This document shows positions 1 through 9,095 of a stretch of DNA of 64,000 nucleotides, in pieces. Origin of the DNA: Streptococcus parasanguinis (lineage in GTDB: Bacteria; Bacillota; Bacilli; Lactobacillales; Streptococcaceae); contig NZ_CABFMD010000001.1 of assembly GCF_901875555.1 (NCBI RefSeq), forward strand, positions 1-64,000, in the 5' to 3' direction. Position 1 is the stretch's first letter, and every line of letters starts with the position of its first letter. A model generated the notes under the pieces. The model saw only the letters and a list, made by a program, of their open reading frames with translations, was not told the DNA's origin and ran no database searches. The position numbers were made by a program, and so were the translations under genes.

Positions 1-86
1 TTATCCAAATTAACTGAGGATATTTACAGAGGTTTAGAAATTTGTTAGAATATAGATATTCAATTTTGAATGTTTAACATTCAGAG

Positions 87-202
87 TTAAGTGACGATAG
101 CCTAGGAGATACACCTGTACCCATGCCGAACACAGTAGTTAAGCCCTAGAACGCCGGAAGTAGTTGGGGGTTGCCCCCTGTGAGATAAGGTAGTCGCTTA
201 GC
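87..202 (+). rRNA. rrf: 5S ribosomal RNA
   Basis: This is the small RNA of the 50S subunit. The stretch has the typical streptococcal 5S sequence: the central segment with CCCATGCCGAACAC is present, and the 5' TTAAGTGACGA end can pair with the 3' TCGCTTAG end. It is the last rRNA of an operon whose 16S and 23S genes lie before the window; bases 1-86 are the 23S-5S spacer. tRNA-Asn follows after five bases, a common streptococcal arrangement. Confidence 0.96.
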
Positions 203-207
203 TTGAT

Positions 208-281
208 TCCGCCATAGCTCAGTTGGTAGTAGCGCATGACTGTTAATCATGATGTCGTAGGTTCGAGTCCTACTGGCGGAG
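208..281 (+). tRNA. tRNA-Asn (anticodon GTT)
   Basis: The 74-nt cloverleaf has acceptor arms TCCGCCA and TGGCGGA closing perfectly, discriminator base G281, D-arm with AGTTGGTAG, anticodon loop CTGTTAA with GTT, and T-loop GTTCGAGTCC. The CCA end is not encoded. It lies directly behind 5S rRNA and is probably cotranscribed with the rRNA operon. Confidence 0.96.
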
Positions 282-294
282 TATAGAACACAAG

Positions 295-318
295 AGATCA
301 ACTAATGATCTTTTTTTT
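295..318 (+). terminator. rRNA/tRNA operon terminator
   Basis: A 6-bp stem AGATCA/TGATCT with a five-base loop is followed by eight T residues, 14 bases after the tRNA. It would end rRNA-tRNA transcription. Confidence 0.7.
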
Positions 319-326
319 ATTTTAAT

Positions 327-355
327 AAAAGCTCCGTTTCATTAACGGAGCTTTT
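327..355. terminator. Bidirectional terminator between tRNA-Asn and aspartokinase
   Basis: A strong stem AAAAGCTCCGTT/AACGGAGCTTTT with loop TCATT has T runs in both directions. It can stop read-through from the rRNA operon and end the converging aspartokinase transcript. Confidence 0.8.
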
Positions 356-361
356 CTATAT

Positions 362-1717
362 TTAATTATTTGGGAAAAATGCTTGATATAAAGCTTTAAT
401 AGCTTTTTCTTCTTGATCTTTACTTACAACAAACATAATGGAAACTTCACTAGAACCTTGCGAGATCATTTGGATATTCACTTCGTTTTCTGATAGTGCT
501 TTGGCCGCAGTGGCAGTAACCCCTACCTGACTCTTCATTTTCTCACCAACAATCATAATGATGGAAAGATCATGTTCAATTTCGGCTGTGTCAACTTCGA
601 GCTTTTGTGTTAATTGTTTCAGAATTTCTTGTTCTTTGATCGGAGTCAGTTCACGTGAACGCAAAATGATAGACAAGTCATCGATTCCTGTTGGCATATG
701 TTCCCAACTGATATTGAGATCTTCTAAAATTTGAAGCACTTTTCGACCAAAACCGACTTCACGGTTCATGAGGTATTTTGTAGTGTTAATACTTACGAAT
801 CCTGAATCACCTGCAATTCCTACAACTGTTACGTGATCATTTGAATGTTCCAAAACAATTCGGGTTCCTGGGTGGTCTGGATTATTAGTATTTTTAATGA
901 CTAATGGGATTTTACCTCTGTATGCTGGAACGAGTGCTTCATCATGTAGGACTGAAAAACCTGCATAGGCTAATTCACGCATTTCTTTATAGGTTAATTC
1001 AGGAATAGAATGTGGTTGTTTAATAATACCTGGATGTGCTGCAAAGATACCATTTACGTCTGTAAAGTTTTCGTATAAGTCTGCTTTTACGCCAGCTGCA
1101 ATGATCGATCCTGTAATGTCAGATCCACCACGAGAAAATGTACAAATGTCCCCATCTTGGGTAACACCAAAGAACCCTGGAATGACAATTACTTCACTTG
1201 AATCTTTTAGTTCTTCAATTTTATCGTAACTAGATGGTAAAATACGAGCGTTGGAAGGTTCTGCTGTGACCGTGATTCCTGCTTCTTTTGGATGGATATA
1301 TCTTGCTTCTAATCCATTTTGATTGAAATAGGCAGCAATGAGTTTGGCGTTGTTATTTTCACCAGCTGCTAAGAATGCATCGTATATAAATGGATTGCCT
1401 TTTTTAGGTAAATTTGTCAGATCATAGATATCTTCAGCAATTTCTTGAATAATGGATTCTTTGAGACCCAATTCTTCTGTAATGGCACGATAACGTTCAA
1501 TAATCCACTGTTGTGTTTGTGTGATATCCTTATCTGAAGTGAATTCTTTATAATAGCGGATCAGTGCATCTGTTACTTTTGTATCCTCTGCGTTGCGCTT
1601 ACCAGGAGCTGATACAACTACAAATCTTCTTTCTGGATCATCTTTAATGATATTAAGTACTTTTTTTAATTGAGAAGCTGATGCTAGAGAACTTCCACCG
1701 AATTTAGTTACTTTCAT
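362..1717 (-). CDS. lysC: Aspartate kinase (aspartokinase)
   Basis: Cytosolic aspartokinase phosphorylates aspartate to aspartyl-4-phosphate, the entry to lysine/diaminopimelate, threonine and methionine synthesis; diaminopimelate feeds cell-wall and lysine supply. The 451-residue protein starts with the kinase signature KFGGSS (5-10) and has the SRGGSD substrate motif at 195-200. The C-terminal part from about residue 300 fits the tandem ACT domains that give feedback inhibition. It is monofunctional, with no homoserine dehydrogenase domain. The ATG has an AAGGAG site (on the minus strand) and a strong promoter. It is transcribed alone, divergently from the fab cluster. The symbol is by family; which feedback class (lysC or thrA type) it belongs to cannot be read from sequence. 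Confidence 0.93.
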   Translation of the reverse strand: MKVTKFGGSSLASASQLKKVLNIIKDDPERRFVVVSAPGKRNAEDTKVTDALIRYYKEFTSDKDITQTQQWIIERYRAITEELGLKESIIQEIAEDIYDLTNLPKKGNPFIYDAFLAAGENNNAKLIAAYFNQNGLEARYIHPKEAGITVTAEPSNARILPSSYDKIEELKDSSEVIVIPGFFGVTQDGDICTFSRGGSDITGSIIAAGVKADLYENFTDVNGIFAAHPGIIKQPHSIPELTYKEMRELAYAGFSVLHDEALVPAYRGKIPLVIKNTNNPDHPGTRIVLEHSNDHVTVVGIAGDSGFVSINTTKYLMNREVGFGRKVLQILEDLNISWEHMPTGIDDLSIILRSRELTPIKEQEILKQLTQKLEVDTAEIEHDLSIIMIVGEKMKSQVGVTATAAKALSENEVNIQMISQGSSEVSIMFVVSKDQEEKAIKALYQAFFPNN

Positions 1718-1745
1718 ATTTTCTCCTTAATTGTTTCATTAATAC

Positions 1746-1774
1746 ATTATACCAAAGTTCAGTTATTGATACAA
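1746..1774 (-). promoter_or_regulatory. Promoter of aspartokinase
   Basis: Reading the minus strand, -35 TTGTAT (1774-1769) and a perfect -10 TATAAT (1751-1746) are separated by 17 bp. The -10 is about 30 bp from the start codon. Confidence 0.7.
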
Positions 1775-1880
1775 TGTATTTACAGTTAGGGCATAAAATA
1801 ATTGATTCTGTATAGGGGAGAAAATGTAATTATTCAAATTTTACAATTTTGTTACATCTTATAGATATATTTTACTATTT

Positions 1881-1929
1881 TTGTTTTTTGTGGTATGATA
1901 TGTTATAATTCAAAAGTTTTAATATCAAA
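1881..1929 (+). promoter_or_regulatory. fabM promoter with FabT-like operator
   Basis: -35 TTGTTT (1881-1886), 17-bp spacer and -10 TATAAT (1904-1909). Just downstream, TTTTAATATCAAA (1917-1929) matches the FabT palindrome TTTGANTNTCAAA at all but one position. Its place at the start of the transcript would suit repression by FabT bound to acyl-ACP. The promoter is clear; operator function is inferred. Confidence 0.55.
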
Positions 1930-1960
1930 ATATTTTATATTTAAACAAAAGGAGTCTGTG

Positions 1961-2749
1961 ATGTTTGAAACAATTTTGTATTCTGTAGAAAACGACCTCG
2001 CGACAATCTCTTTAAATCGTCCTGAAGTATCCAATGGTTTTAACATTCCAATGTGTCAGGAAATTTTGGCTGCCTTGGAAGATGCAGAAAAAAATGAGGA
2101 AGTGAAATTCATTATTCTATCAGCAGAAGGGAAAATCTTTTCAGTTGGTGGAGATTTGAGTGAAATGAAACGCGCAGTCGATGCAGATGACATCGAGTCT
2201 CTTGTTTTAATTGCTGAATTAGTTAATACTATTTCTAAGAAAATTAAGCAATTACCTAAGCCAGTTATTATGGTAGCTGATGGAGCGGTCGCAGGAGCTG
2301 CGGCCAACATAGCAGTAGCTGTTGATTTTTGTATAATTAGTGATCGTACAAAATTTATCCAAGCCTTTGTTGGGGTTGGTTTAGCACCAGATGCGGGTGG
2401 GTTATTCTTATTAGGAAAAGCTATTGGTATGTCTCGGGCTACTCATTTAGTAATGACTGGTGAAGCTTTGACCGCAGAAAAAGCATTAGAATATGGCCTA
2501 ACTTACCGCGTTTGTGAATCTGAAAAACTTGAGAAAACGGTTGAACAATTACTTAAAAAATTAAGAAGAGGATCTTCAAATTCTTATGCTGCCATGAAAG
2601 AAATGGTTTGGGAAGCCTTCTTGAAAGAATGGGACCAATATGCGGGTCTTGAATTGGATTTGCAAAAGAAACTTGCATTTACAGAGGATTTTAAGGAGGG
2701 GGTTATTGCCTACTCTGAGAAACGTCGGCCACAATTTAAAGGAAAATAA
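1961..2749 (+). CDS. fabM: FabM, trans-2,cis-3-decenoyl-ACP isomerase (crotonase family)
   Basis: FabM isomerises trans-2- to cis-3-decenoyl-ACP and so makes the branch point for unsaturated fatty acids in streptococci, which lack FabA. The 262-residue protein is a crotonase fold: the oxyanion-hole segment FSVGGDL lies near residue 60 and the second [11 protein letters not shown] segment near residue 110. I start it at ATG 1961, which follows AAAGGAG by seven bases; an upstream in-frame start at 1895 lies before the promoter's own -10 and cannot be used from it. The position directly before fabT and the fab genes separates it from generic enoyl-CoA hydratases. It has its own promoter and is the only unsaturation enzyme seen here. 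Confidence 0.93.
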   Translation: MFETILYSVENDLATISLNRPEVSNGFNIPMCQEILAALEDAEKNEEVKFIILSAEGKIFSVGGDLSEMKRAVDADDIESLVLIAELVNTISKKIKQLPKPVIMVADGAVAGAAANIAVAVDFCIISDRTKFIQAFVGVGLAPDAGGLFLLGKAIGMSRATHLVMTGEALTAEKALEYGLTYRVCESEKLEKTVEQLLKKLRRGSSNSYAAMKEMVWEAFLKEWDQYAGLELDLQKKLAFTEDFKEGVIAYSEKRRPQFKGK

Positions 2750-2783
2750 ATTTGTATTTTTTCTATGTTTTATGAAAAAATGC

Positions 2784-2824
2784 TTGCAAATTAATTTCAT
2801 TTTTGATAAAATTTGAATGTCAAA
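2784..2824 (+). promoter_or_regulatory. fabT promoter with FabT operator
   Basis: -35 TTGCAA (2784-2789), 17-bp spacer and -10 TAAAAT (2807-2812), followed at once by the exact FabT palindrome TTTGAATGTCAAA (2812-2824). The operator covers the transcription start, so FabT should repress its own operon. Pneumococcal FabT is known to autoregulate through such a site. Confidence 0.8.
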
Positions 2825-2845
2825 GTAAAATTAGGAGGTGGAGTT

Positions 2846-3280
2846 TTGAATTACCAATTAGTTAATGACTATTTAACATCCATCTTTAATAATGTTTTGG
2901 TTATCGAGGAGACGAGCCTAAGAGCAAGTCGATTTAAAGATGTTTCTATTAAAGAAATGCATACGATCGACGTGATTGGTTCGACACCGAATGCAACCCC
3001 GAGTGATATTTCACGGGAGTTGATGGTGACTTTGGGGACTGTCACGACAAGTTTGAATAATCTTGAGCGCAAAGGGTATATCGAAAGAAGAAGATCTGAA
3101 GTTGATCGCCGGGTTGTACACTTGAGTTTAACAAAGAATGGTCGTCTACTTTATCGACTTCATCAGCAATTCCATAAACGGATGGTCAACCAAATTATTG
3201 GAGATATGAGCCCCGAAGAGAAGAAAGTGATGCAAAAAGGTTTGCAAAATCTGTATCGCTTCTTGGAGGAAATTAAATAA
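2846..3280 (+). CDS. fabT: FabT, MarR-family repressor of fatty-acid synthesis
   Basis: FabT is the dimeric MarR-type repressor that, with long-chain acyl-ACP as corepressor, shuts down the fab genes. I start it at TTG 2846, seven bases after AGGAGG. This gives 144 residues, the usual length, beginning [10 protein letters not shown]; the in-frame start at 2813 overlaps the operator. The winged-helix segment runs from about residue 45 to 100 ([25 protein letters not shown]), with the wing [14 protein letters not shown]. It is the first gene of the operon and its stop overlaps the fabH start by one base. Confidence 0.95.
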   Translation: MNYQLVNDYLTSIFNNVLVIEETSLRASRFKDVSIKEMHTIDVIGSTPNATPSDISRELMVTLGTVTTSLNNLERKGYIERRRSEVDRRVVHLSLTKNGRLLYRLHQQFHKRMVNQIIGDMSPEEKKVMQKGLQNLYRFLEEIK

Positions 3281-4254
3281 TGGTCTTTGCTAAAATTAGT
3301 CAAGTTGCTCATTATGTACCTGACCAAGTCGTATCAAATGATGATTTGGCTGAGATCATGGATACAAGTGATGAATGGATCAGTAGTCGGACAGGTATCC
3401 TTCGACGTCATATTTCCAAAGATGAGACAACAAGTGATCTAGCAACAGTTGTTGCACAAAGATTATTAGCAAAAGCAAACTTAGACGCTGAGGAAATTGA
3501 TTTCATCGTTGTGGCTACGATTACTCCAGACAGCTTAATGCCATCGACTGCAGCCCGGGTACAAGCTAATATTGGAGCTTCTCGAGCTTTTGCCTTTGAT
3601 CTGACTGCAGCATGTAGCGGATTTGTATTTGCATTAGCCTCTGCTGAAAAATACATTTCTTCAGGTATGTACCGGCGAGGAATTGTGATCGGTAGTGAGA
3701 CGCTTTCAAAAGTATTAGACTGGTCAGACCGTTCTACTTCAGTCCTTTTTGGAGATGGAGCTGGTGGTGTCTTACTTGAAGCAAGCGATCAAAAATCGTT
3801 TTTAGCTGAAAATCTTTTTACGGATGGTAGCCGAGGAGCTAGTCTTGAGTCTTGCTATGTGGGTCTGTCTTCCCCTTATTCAGATGAGGTTTCTGATCGA
3901 AGATATCTGACGATGGATGGACGGGCAGTTTTTGATTTTGCCATTCGTGATGTCACGAAAAGTATTCAAAAAATTATAGAAGATGCCTCTATGGAAGCAG
4001 AAGAGATTGACTATTTTCTTTTACACCAGGCGAATGACCGAATGTTAGATAAGATGTCAAAAAAACTGGGTGTCTCAAGAGAGAAGATCCCAGCAAATAT
4101 GATGGAATATGGGAACACTAGTGCTGCTAGTATCCCCATTCTATTATCGGAGTGTGTCGAAAATCATCGAATCAAGATGGATGGAAGTCAAAAAATTCTT
4201 TTTACAGGATTCGGTGGAGGTTTGACATGGGGCACACTTCTTGTTACAATCTAG
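3280..4254 (+). CDS. fabH: FabH, beta-ketoacyl-ACP synthase III
   Basis: FabH condenses acetyl-CoA with malonyl-ACP to start each fatty-acid chain. The 324-residue thiolase-fold protein shows the full catalytic triad: Cys112 in TAACSGF, His249 in LLHQAN and Asn279 in GNTSAAS. C-terminal GFGGGLTWG is typical of the family. The start codon overlaps the fabT stop (TAATG), which implies translational coupling. With fabT and acpP it forms the promoter-proximal part of the fab operon. Confidence 0.97.
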   Translation: MVFAKISQVAHYVPDQVVSNDDLAEIMDTSDEWISSRTGILRRHISKDETTSDLATVVAQRLLAKANLDAEEIDFIVVATITPDSLMPSTAARVQANIGASRAFAFDLTAACSGFVFALASAEKYISSGMYRRGIVIGSETLSKVLDWSDRSTSVLFGDGAGGVLLEASDQKSFLAENLFTDGSRGASLESCYVGLSSPYSDEVSDRRYLTMDGRAVFDFAIRDVTKSIQKIIEDASMEAEEIDYFLLHQANDRMLDKMSKKLGVSREKIPANMMEYGNTSAASIPILLSECVENHRIKMDGSQKILFTGFGGGLTWGTLLVTI

Positions 4255-4312
4255 TTAAACATGTGGAAACACATTTTAAAAATTTATATATTATTTTTTA
4301 AGGAGGCCTATC

Positions 4313-4537
4313 ATGGCAGTATTTGAAAAAGTACAAGAAATTATCGTTGAAGAACTTGGTAAAGAACCATCAGAAGTAACTCTTGAATCTACATTCGAAG
4401 ATTTAGAAGCTGATTCATTGGATTTGTTCCAAGTGATTTCTGAAATTGAAGATGCTTTTGATATCCAAATCGAAACTGAAGAAGGATTGTCTACAGTTGG
4501 TGACCTTGTCGCTTACGTAGAAGAAAAAACAAAATAA
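4313..4537 (+). CDS. acpP: Acyl carrier protein
   Basis: ACP carries growing acyl chains on a 4'-phosphopantetheine arm. The 74-residue acidic protein has the DSL attachment motif with Ser35 ([11 protein letters not shown]). An AGGAGG site precedes the ATG. It sits between fabH and fabK and is followed by a hairpin that may trim read-through, fitting a high demand for ACP. Streptococci usually carry a second acp elsewhere; this is the fatty-acid synthesis copy. Acylated ACP is also the FabT corepressor, so the gene is part of its own feedback loop. Confidence 0.96.
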   Translation: MAVFEKVQEIIVEELGKEPSEVTLESTFEDLEADSLDLFQVISEIEDAFDIQIETEEGLSTVGDLVAYVEEKTK

Positions 4538-4545
4538 TGATAGAT

Positions 4546-4575
4546 GAGAGTATCGAAAGATATTCTCTCTTGTTT
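4546..4575 (+). terminator. Hairpin after acpP, possible partial terminator
   Basis: A nine-pair stem GAGAGTATC/GATATTCTC (one G-T pair) with a GAAA loop is followed by TCTTGTTT. It stands between the acpP stop and the fabK operator and would lower or end transcription from the fabT promoter. Confidence 0.6.
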
Positions 4576-4578
4576 AGG

Positions 4579-4625
4579 TAATAGTTTGAAGCTCAAAGAA
4601 ACACTCTTTTAAACTCAAACTATTA
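4579..4625 (+). promoter_or_regulatory. FabT operator and inverted repeat before fabK
   Basis: TTTGAAGCTCAAA (4585-4597) matches the FabT core TTTGA-NNN-TCAAA. It lies within a larger perfect inverted repeat, TAATAGTTTGA (4579-4589) and TCAAACTATTA (4615-4625). A FabT site before fabK is known in pneumococcus. I could not define a convincing -35/-10 pair here, so the exact promoter stays open. Confidence 0.65.
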
Positions 4626-4651
4626 CTTAAGCGAAAAAAGAGGTAGGTATA

Positions 4652-5617
4652 ATGCAAACACGAATTACTGAACTATTGAATATTAAATATCCAATCTTCC
4701 AAGGTGGGATGGCATGGGTCGCTGATGGTGATTTGGCTGGAGCAGTATCAAATGCTGGTGGTCTTGGAATCATTGGTGGTGGGAACGCTCCAAAAGAAGT
4801 TGTAAAGGCTAATATCGATAAGGTGAAATCGATTACAGATAAACCATTTGGTGTGAACATCATGCTCTTGTCTCCATTTGCGGATGACATTGTTGACCTG
4901 GTGATTGAAGAAGGTGTGAAGGTTGTTACAACTGGAGCTGGAAATCCTGGGAAATACATGGATCGTTTCCATGAAGCAGGGGTCACTGTCATTCCAGTGG
5001 TTCCGTCTGTTGCCCTTGCAAAACGGATGGAAAAATTGGGTGCTGATGCGGTGATTGCAGAAGGAATGGAAGCTGGAGGTCACATTGGTAAATTAACGAC
5101 CATGACCTTGGTTCGTCAAGTGGTTGAAGCTGTTTCTATTCCAGTAATTGGTGCTGGAGGTGTCGCTGATGGTGCTGGTGCTGCAGCTGTCTTTATGTTA
5201 GGTGCCGAAGCTGTTCAGGTGGGAACTCGTTTCGTGGTTGCTAAAGAATCTAATGCTCACCAAAACTTTAAGAATAAAATCTTGAAAGCGAAAGATATTG
5301 ATACGGTAGTTTCTGCATCTGTTGTCGGACACCCTGTTCGTGCGATCAAGAATAAATTGGCTTCTGCATATAACCAAGCTGAAAAAGATTTCTTGGCAGG
5401 TAAGAAAACTCAAGAAGAAATTGAAGAATTAGGAGCAGGAGCCCTTCGTAATGCCGTTGTTGATGGAGATGTTGACAATGGATCTGTGATGGCTGGTCAA
5501 ATTGCTGGTCTTGTCAGCAAGGAAGAAACCTGTGCTGAAATTCTAGAAGATATCTATTATGGTGCAGCCAAAGTGATCCAAAGAGAGGCTGCTCGTTGGG
5601 CAGATGTAAACATCTAA
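4652..5617 (+). CDS. fabK: FabK, FMN-dependent enoyl-ACP reductase II
   Basis: FabK reduces trans-2-enoyl-ACP with NADH/NADPH through bound FMN, the last step of each elongation round. It replaces FabI, and this is why such species are poorly sensitive to triclosan. The 321-residue TIM-barrel protein shows the family start IFQGGMAWVADG, the phosphate-binding Gly-rich stretches GIIGGGNAP and IGAGGVADG, and the conserved His144 in MEAGGHIGKLTT. AAAGAGGTAGG precedes ATG 4652. It begins the second half of the fab operon, after the FabT operator. Confidence 0.97.
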   Translation: MQTRITELLNIKYPIFQGGMAWVADGDLAGAVSNAGGLGIIGGGNAPKEVVKANIDKVKSITDKPFGVNIMLLSPFADDIVDLVIEEGVKVVTTGAGNPGKYMDRFHEAGVTVIPVVPSVALAKRMEKLGADAVIAEGMEAGGHIGKLTTMTLVRQVVEAVSIPVIGAGGVADGAGAAAVFMLGAEAVQVGTRFVVAKESNAHQNFKNKILKAKDIDTVVSASVVGHPVRAIKNKLASAYNQAEKDFLAGKKTQEEIEELGAGALRNAVVDGDVDNGSVMAGQIAGLVSKEETCAEILEDIYYGAAKVIQREAARWADVNI

Positions 5618-5639
5618 AAACGTCGAAAGGATTAGGATA

Positions 5640-6560
5640 GTGACAAAACGTGCGTTCTTATTTGCTGGTCAAGGGGCTCAGAAATTGGGCATGGCGAGCG
5701 ATTTGTATGCGGCTTATCCCGTTGTTAAAGAGACATTTGATACGGCCAGTCGTATTCTAGGTTATGATTTGCGTGAATTGATTGATTCTAACGAAGAAAA
5801 ACTGAATCAGACACGCTATACTCAACCAGCTATTTTGACAACGTCAGTAGCCATTTATCGTCTCTTAGCAGAAAATGGTATCACTCCTGATATTGTTGCT
5901 GGCCTCTCTTTGGGGGAATATTCTGCCCTGGTTGCGGCTGGAGCTCTTTCGTTTGAAGATGCAGTAGCTTTGGTTGCGAAACGTGGTGAATTCATGGAAA
6001 CGGCAGCTCCTGCTGGAAGTGGGAAAATGGTTGCTGTTATGAATACAGATCCAAGCTTGATCGAAGAGATTTGTCAACAAGCGTCTGAAAAGGGTGTAGT
6101 AACACCAGCTAACTACAATACGCCAGCCCAAATCGTAATTGGTGGGGAAGTTGAAGCTGTTGATTATGCTGTAGAATTACTAAAAGAAGCTGGTGCTAAA
6201 CGTTTGATTCCCTTAAATGTTTCAGGACCATTCCATACAGCTTTACTCAAATCAGCGAGTGAAAAATTAGCTGTTGAACTTGAAAAAGTGTCATTTAATG
6301 ATTTTTCTCTACCTTTGGTCGGAAATACAGAAGCTACAATCATGAATCTGGAAGATGTCAAAGCATTGTTAGCGCGTCAAGTGATGGAACCCGTACGTTT
6401 TTACGATTCCATTGCGACGATTCAAGAGTTTGGGATCGATGAAGTGATTGAGATTGGACCTGGAAAAGTCTTGTCAGGTTTCTTGAAGAAAATTGACAAA
6501 ACCCTGCCAACTCATAACGTGGAAGATCAAGCAAGTCTTGAAGCTCTTCTAAATGCTTAA
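5640..6560 (+). CDS. fabD: FabD, malonyl-CoA:ACP transacylase
   Basis: FabD moves malonate from CoA to ACP to make the elongation donor. The 306-residue alpha/beta-hydrolase-like protein has the GQGAQ motif (10-14), nucleophile Ser90 in GLSLGEYS and His199 in GPFHT. The start is GTG 5640, 22 bases after fabK, with an AGGA site close by; no better in-frame start is seen. fabG follows after 12 bases, so translation is tightly linked. Confidence 0.96.
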   Translation: MTKRAFLFAGQGAQKLGMASDLYAAYPVVKETFDTASRILGYDLRELIDSNEEKLNQTRYTQPAILTTSVAIYRLLAENGITPDIVAGLSLGEYSALVAAGALSFEDAVALVAKRGEFMETAAPAGSGKMVAVMNTDPSLIEEICQQASEKGVVTPANYNTPAQIVIGGEVEAVDYAVELLKEAGAKRLIPLNVSGPFHTALLKSASEKLAVELEKVSFNDFSLPLVGNTEATIMNLEDVKALLARQVMEPVRFYDSIATIQEFGIDEVIEIGPGKVLSGFLKKIDKTLPTHNVEDQASLEALLNA

Positions 6561-6572
6561 AACGAGGTAAAG

Positions 6573-7307
6573 ATGGAACTTAAGAATAAAAATGTTTTTG
6601 TAACAGGTTCAACACGTGGAATTGGTTTAGCAGTGGCGCATAAATTTGCGAGTCTTGGTGCCAATCTTGTCTTGAACGGTCGCTCAGAAATCTCTGAGGA
6701 ATTGTTTGCTCAATTTGTAGACTACGGTGTGACAGTTATTGGTATCTCAGGAGATATTTCTAATGGTGAAGAGGCGAAGCGTATGGTCGCAGAAGCTATT
6801 GAAAAACTTGGAAGTATCGATGTTTTGGTCAATAATGCTGGGATTACAAATGACAAGTTGATGTTGAAAATGACCGAAGAAGATTTTGAACGGGTCTTGA
6901 AAATCAACTTGACTGGTGCCTTTAATATGACGCAAGCTGTCTTAAAACCGATGTCTAAAGCTCGTCAAGGTGCCATTATCAACATGTCCTCTGTAGTAGG
7001 TCTTATGGGGAATATCGGGCAAGCAAACTATGCAGCTTCAAAGGCTGGTTTGATTGGTTTCACCAAATCAGTTGCGCGTGAAGTTGCGGCTCGTGGCGTT
7101 CGTGTGAATGCCATTGCACCTGGTTTTATTGAATCTGATATGACAGACGCTATTCCAGAAAAAATGAAAGAGGCCATGATTGCTCAAGTGCCAATGAAAC
7201 GTATTGGCCAAGCTTCAGAAGTGGCTGAAGTGGCAGCCTTCTTGGCAAGCCAAGAGTATCTTACAGGGCAAACCATCGCTATTGATGGTGGAATGACGAT
7301 GCAGTGA
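6573..7307 (+). CDS. fabG: FabG, 3-oxoacyl-ACP reductase
   Basis: FabG reduces beta-ketoacyl-ACP to beta-hydroxyacyl-ACP with NADPH. The 244-residue short-chain dehydrogenase has the dinucleotide motif TGSTRGIG (11-18), NNAG near residue 89, and the catalytic Ser140-Tyr153-Lys157 set (MSSVVG, NYAASK). The C-terminal ITGQ-like segment reads LTGQTIAIDGG. It lies between fabD and fabF in the standard order. Confidence 0.97.
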   Translation: MELKNKNVFVTGSTRGIGLAVAHKFASLGANLVLNGRSEISEELFAQFVDYGVTVIGISGDISNGEEAKRMVAEAIEKLGSIDVLVNNAGITNDKLMLKMTEEDFERVLKINLTGAFNMTQAVLKPMSKARQGAIINMSSVVGLMGNIGQANYAASKAGLIGFTKSVAREVAARGVRVNAIAPGFIESDMTDAIPEKMKEAMIAQVPMKRIGQASEVAEVAAFLASQEYLTGQTIAIDGGMTMQ

Positions 7308-7367
7308 TGAGTGGTCGCTGACTAAAAAATTTTTACTGAATATCCATCCGACAAAAGGAGAATATAT

Positions 7368-8600
7368 ATGTCTACAAATCGTGTTGTTGTTACAGGTTAC
7401 GGTGTAACCTCACCAATCGGGAATACACCAGAAGAATTCTGGAATAGCCTTCATGAAGGAAAAATCGGGATTAAACCCATTACAAAATTTGATGCTTCAG
7501 AAATTCCAGTTTTTAATGCTGGTGAAATCCAAGACTTCCCATTCGATAAGTATTTTGTGAAAAAAGACAAAAATCGTATGGATACCTACTCATTGTATGC
7601 GATCTATGCTGCCATGGAAGCTCTTGAAAATTCAGGCTTAAACATGGAAGAAGAAGACCGCGACCGTGTCGGTGTCATTGTATCCTCTGGTATCGGTGGT
7701 TTACAAGAATTGGAAGACCAAATCATTCGGATGCATGAACGTGGGATGAAGAGAATTCAACCGATGTTTATTCCAAAAGCTCTTTCAAACATGGGTGCAG
7801 GAAATATTGCCCTTAAGATTGGTGCTCAAGGAGTATGTAAATCAGTGACAACAGCTTGTGCTTCTGCCAATGATGCAATTGGTGAAGCTTTTCGTGAAAT
7901 CAAGTTTGGGATGCATGATGTTGTATTAGCTGGTGGTGCTGAAGCTTCTATCACTCGTATTGGTATTGGTGGTTTCAATGCTTTGACAGCCCTTTCTACA
8001 ACCGAAGACCCAGAACGTTCATCCATTCCATTTGATAAAGACCGTAATGGTTTTGTGATGGGTGAAGGTGCCGGGGTTCTCGTTATTGAAAGCCTGGAAC
8101 ATGCCCAAAAACGTGGTGCTAATATCTTGGCTGAGATTGTTGGTTACGGATCAAACTGTGATGCTTACCACATGACAACCCCAACACCAGATGGCTCAGG
8201 TGCAGCTAAAGCCATTAAATTAGCCATAAATGAAGCTGGTATCAAGCCTGAAGATGTGGATTATGTCAATGCTCACGGAACATCCACACCGGCCAATGAA
8301 AAAGGTGAAAGCGGAGCGATCGTATCTGTACTTGGTAAAGATGTTCCAGTTTCATCTACTAAATCCTTTACGGGCCACTTGCTTGGTGCTGCTGGGGCTG
8401 TTGAAGCCATTGCTACTATTGAAGCTATTCGTCATAGCTTTGTACCAAAAACAGCTGGGACTAAAGAATTGTCTGACTACATTGAAGCAAACGTTGTCTA
8501 TGGTGAAGGTCAGGAAGCAGATATTGAGTACGCTATTTCAAATACCTTTGGTTTTGGTGGACACAATGCTGTTCTTGCATTTAAACGTTGGGAGGCTTAA
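7368..8600 (+). CDS. fabF: FabF, beta-ketoacyl-ACP synthase II
   Basis: FabF carries out the elongating condensations and is the target class of cerulenin and platensimycin. The 410-residue thiolase-fold protein has the Cys164-His303-His337 triad (TTACASAND, NAHGTSTP, TGHLLGAAG) and the C-terminal NTFGFGGHNA. The ATG follows AAAGGAG. The 60-base gap to fabG has no terminator. accB starts four bases after the stop. Confidence 0.97.
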   Translation: MSTNRVVVTGYGVTSPIGNTPEEFWNSLHEGKIGIKPITKFDASEIPVFNAGEIQDFPFDKYFVKKDKNRMDTYSLYAIYAAMEALENSGLNMEEEDRDRVGVIVSSGIGGLQELEDQIIRMHERGMKRIQPMFIPKALSNMGAGNIALKIGAQGVCKSVTTACASANDAIGEAFREIKFGMHDVVLAGGAEASITRIGIGGFNALTALSTTEDPERSSIPFDKDRNGFVMGEGAGVLVIESLEHAQKRGANILAEIVGYGSNCDAYHMTTPTPDGSGAAKAIKLAINEAGIKPEDVDYVNAHGTSTPANEKGESGAIVSVLGKDVPVSSTKSFTGHLLGAAGAVEAIATIEAIRHSFVPKTAGTKELSDYIEANVVYGEGQEADIEYAISNTFGFGGHNAVLAFKRWEA

Positions 8601-8603
8601 TTT

Positions 8604-9095
8604 ATGAATATTTCTGAAATTAAAGATTTATTGGCACAATTTGATGCCTCAACTTTGCGTGAATTCTCATACAAAAATGGTGGTGAAGAATTGAGTTTGA
8701 GTAAAAACCAAACCAGTTCTGTTGTTGCAAGTCCTGTAGCTCCTGCTGTTGAAGTAGTTTCGCCAGCTCCTCAAGCTCCAGTGGCTCCAGTAGTAGCTTC
8801 TACTGTAGAAGTACCTTCAGCATCAGATAAAGACGTTGCAGCACCTGCTTCAGCTGCAGAAGGGGACGTGGTGGAGAGCCCTCTAGTAGGTGTAGCTTAC
8901 TTGTCATCAGCTCCTGATAAACCAGCCTTTGTATCTGTAGGAGACAAGGTCACTAAGGGTCAAACACTCTTAATTATCGAAGCCATGAAAGTCATGAATG
9001 AAGTACCAGCTCCTAAAGATGGTGTGATTACTGAAATCTTAGTAGCCAATGAAGAAATGGTTGAATTTGGAAAAGGATTGGTTCGAATCAAATGA
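8604..9095 (+). CDS. accB: AccB, biotin carboxyl carrier protein of acetyl-CoA carboxylase
   Basis: AccB carries the biotin that shuttles carboxyl groups from AccC to the AccAD transferase. The 163-residue protein has a short N-terminal domain, a flexible Ala/Pro/Val-rich linker (about 40-90), and a C-terminal biotinyl domain with Lys129 in the [11 protein letters not shown] motif. Its ATGA end overlaps the fabZ start by four bases. The linker looks repetitive but is ordinary for BCCPs. Confidence 0.97.
   Translation: MNISEIKDLLAQFDASTLREFSYKNGGEELSLSKNQTSSVVASPVAPAVEVVSPAPQAPVAPVVASTVEVPSASDKDVAAPASAAEGDVVESPLVGVAYLSSAPDKPAFVSVGDKVTKGQTLLIIEAMKVMNEVPAPKDGVITEILVANEEMVEFGKGLVRIK

Noticed and set aside
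8230..8607. 125-residue frame overlapping the end of fabF
   Set aside because: Alternate frame inside the FabF catalytic domain; no ribosome site.
8700..8900. Repetitive Ala/Pro/Val codons in accB as a possible tandem repeat
   Set aside because: Ordinary BCCP linker; no exact repeat unit.
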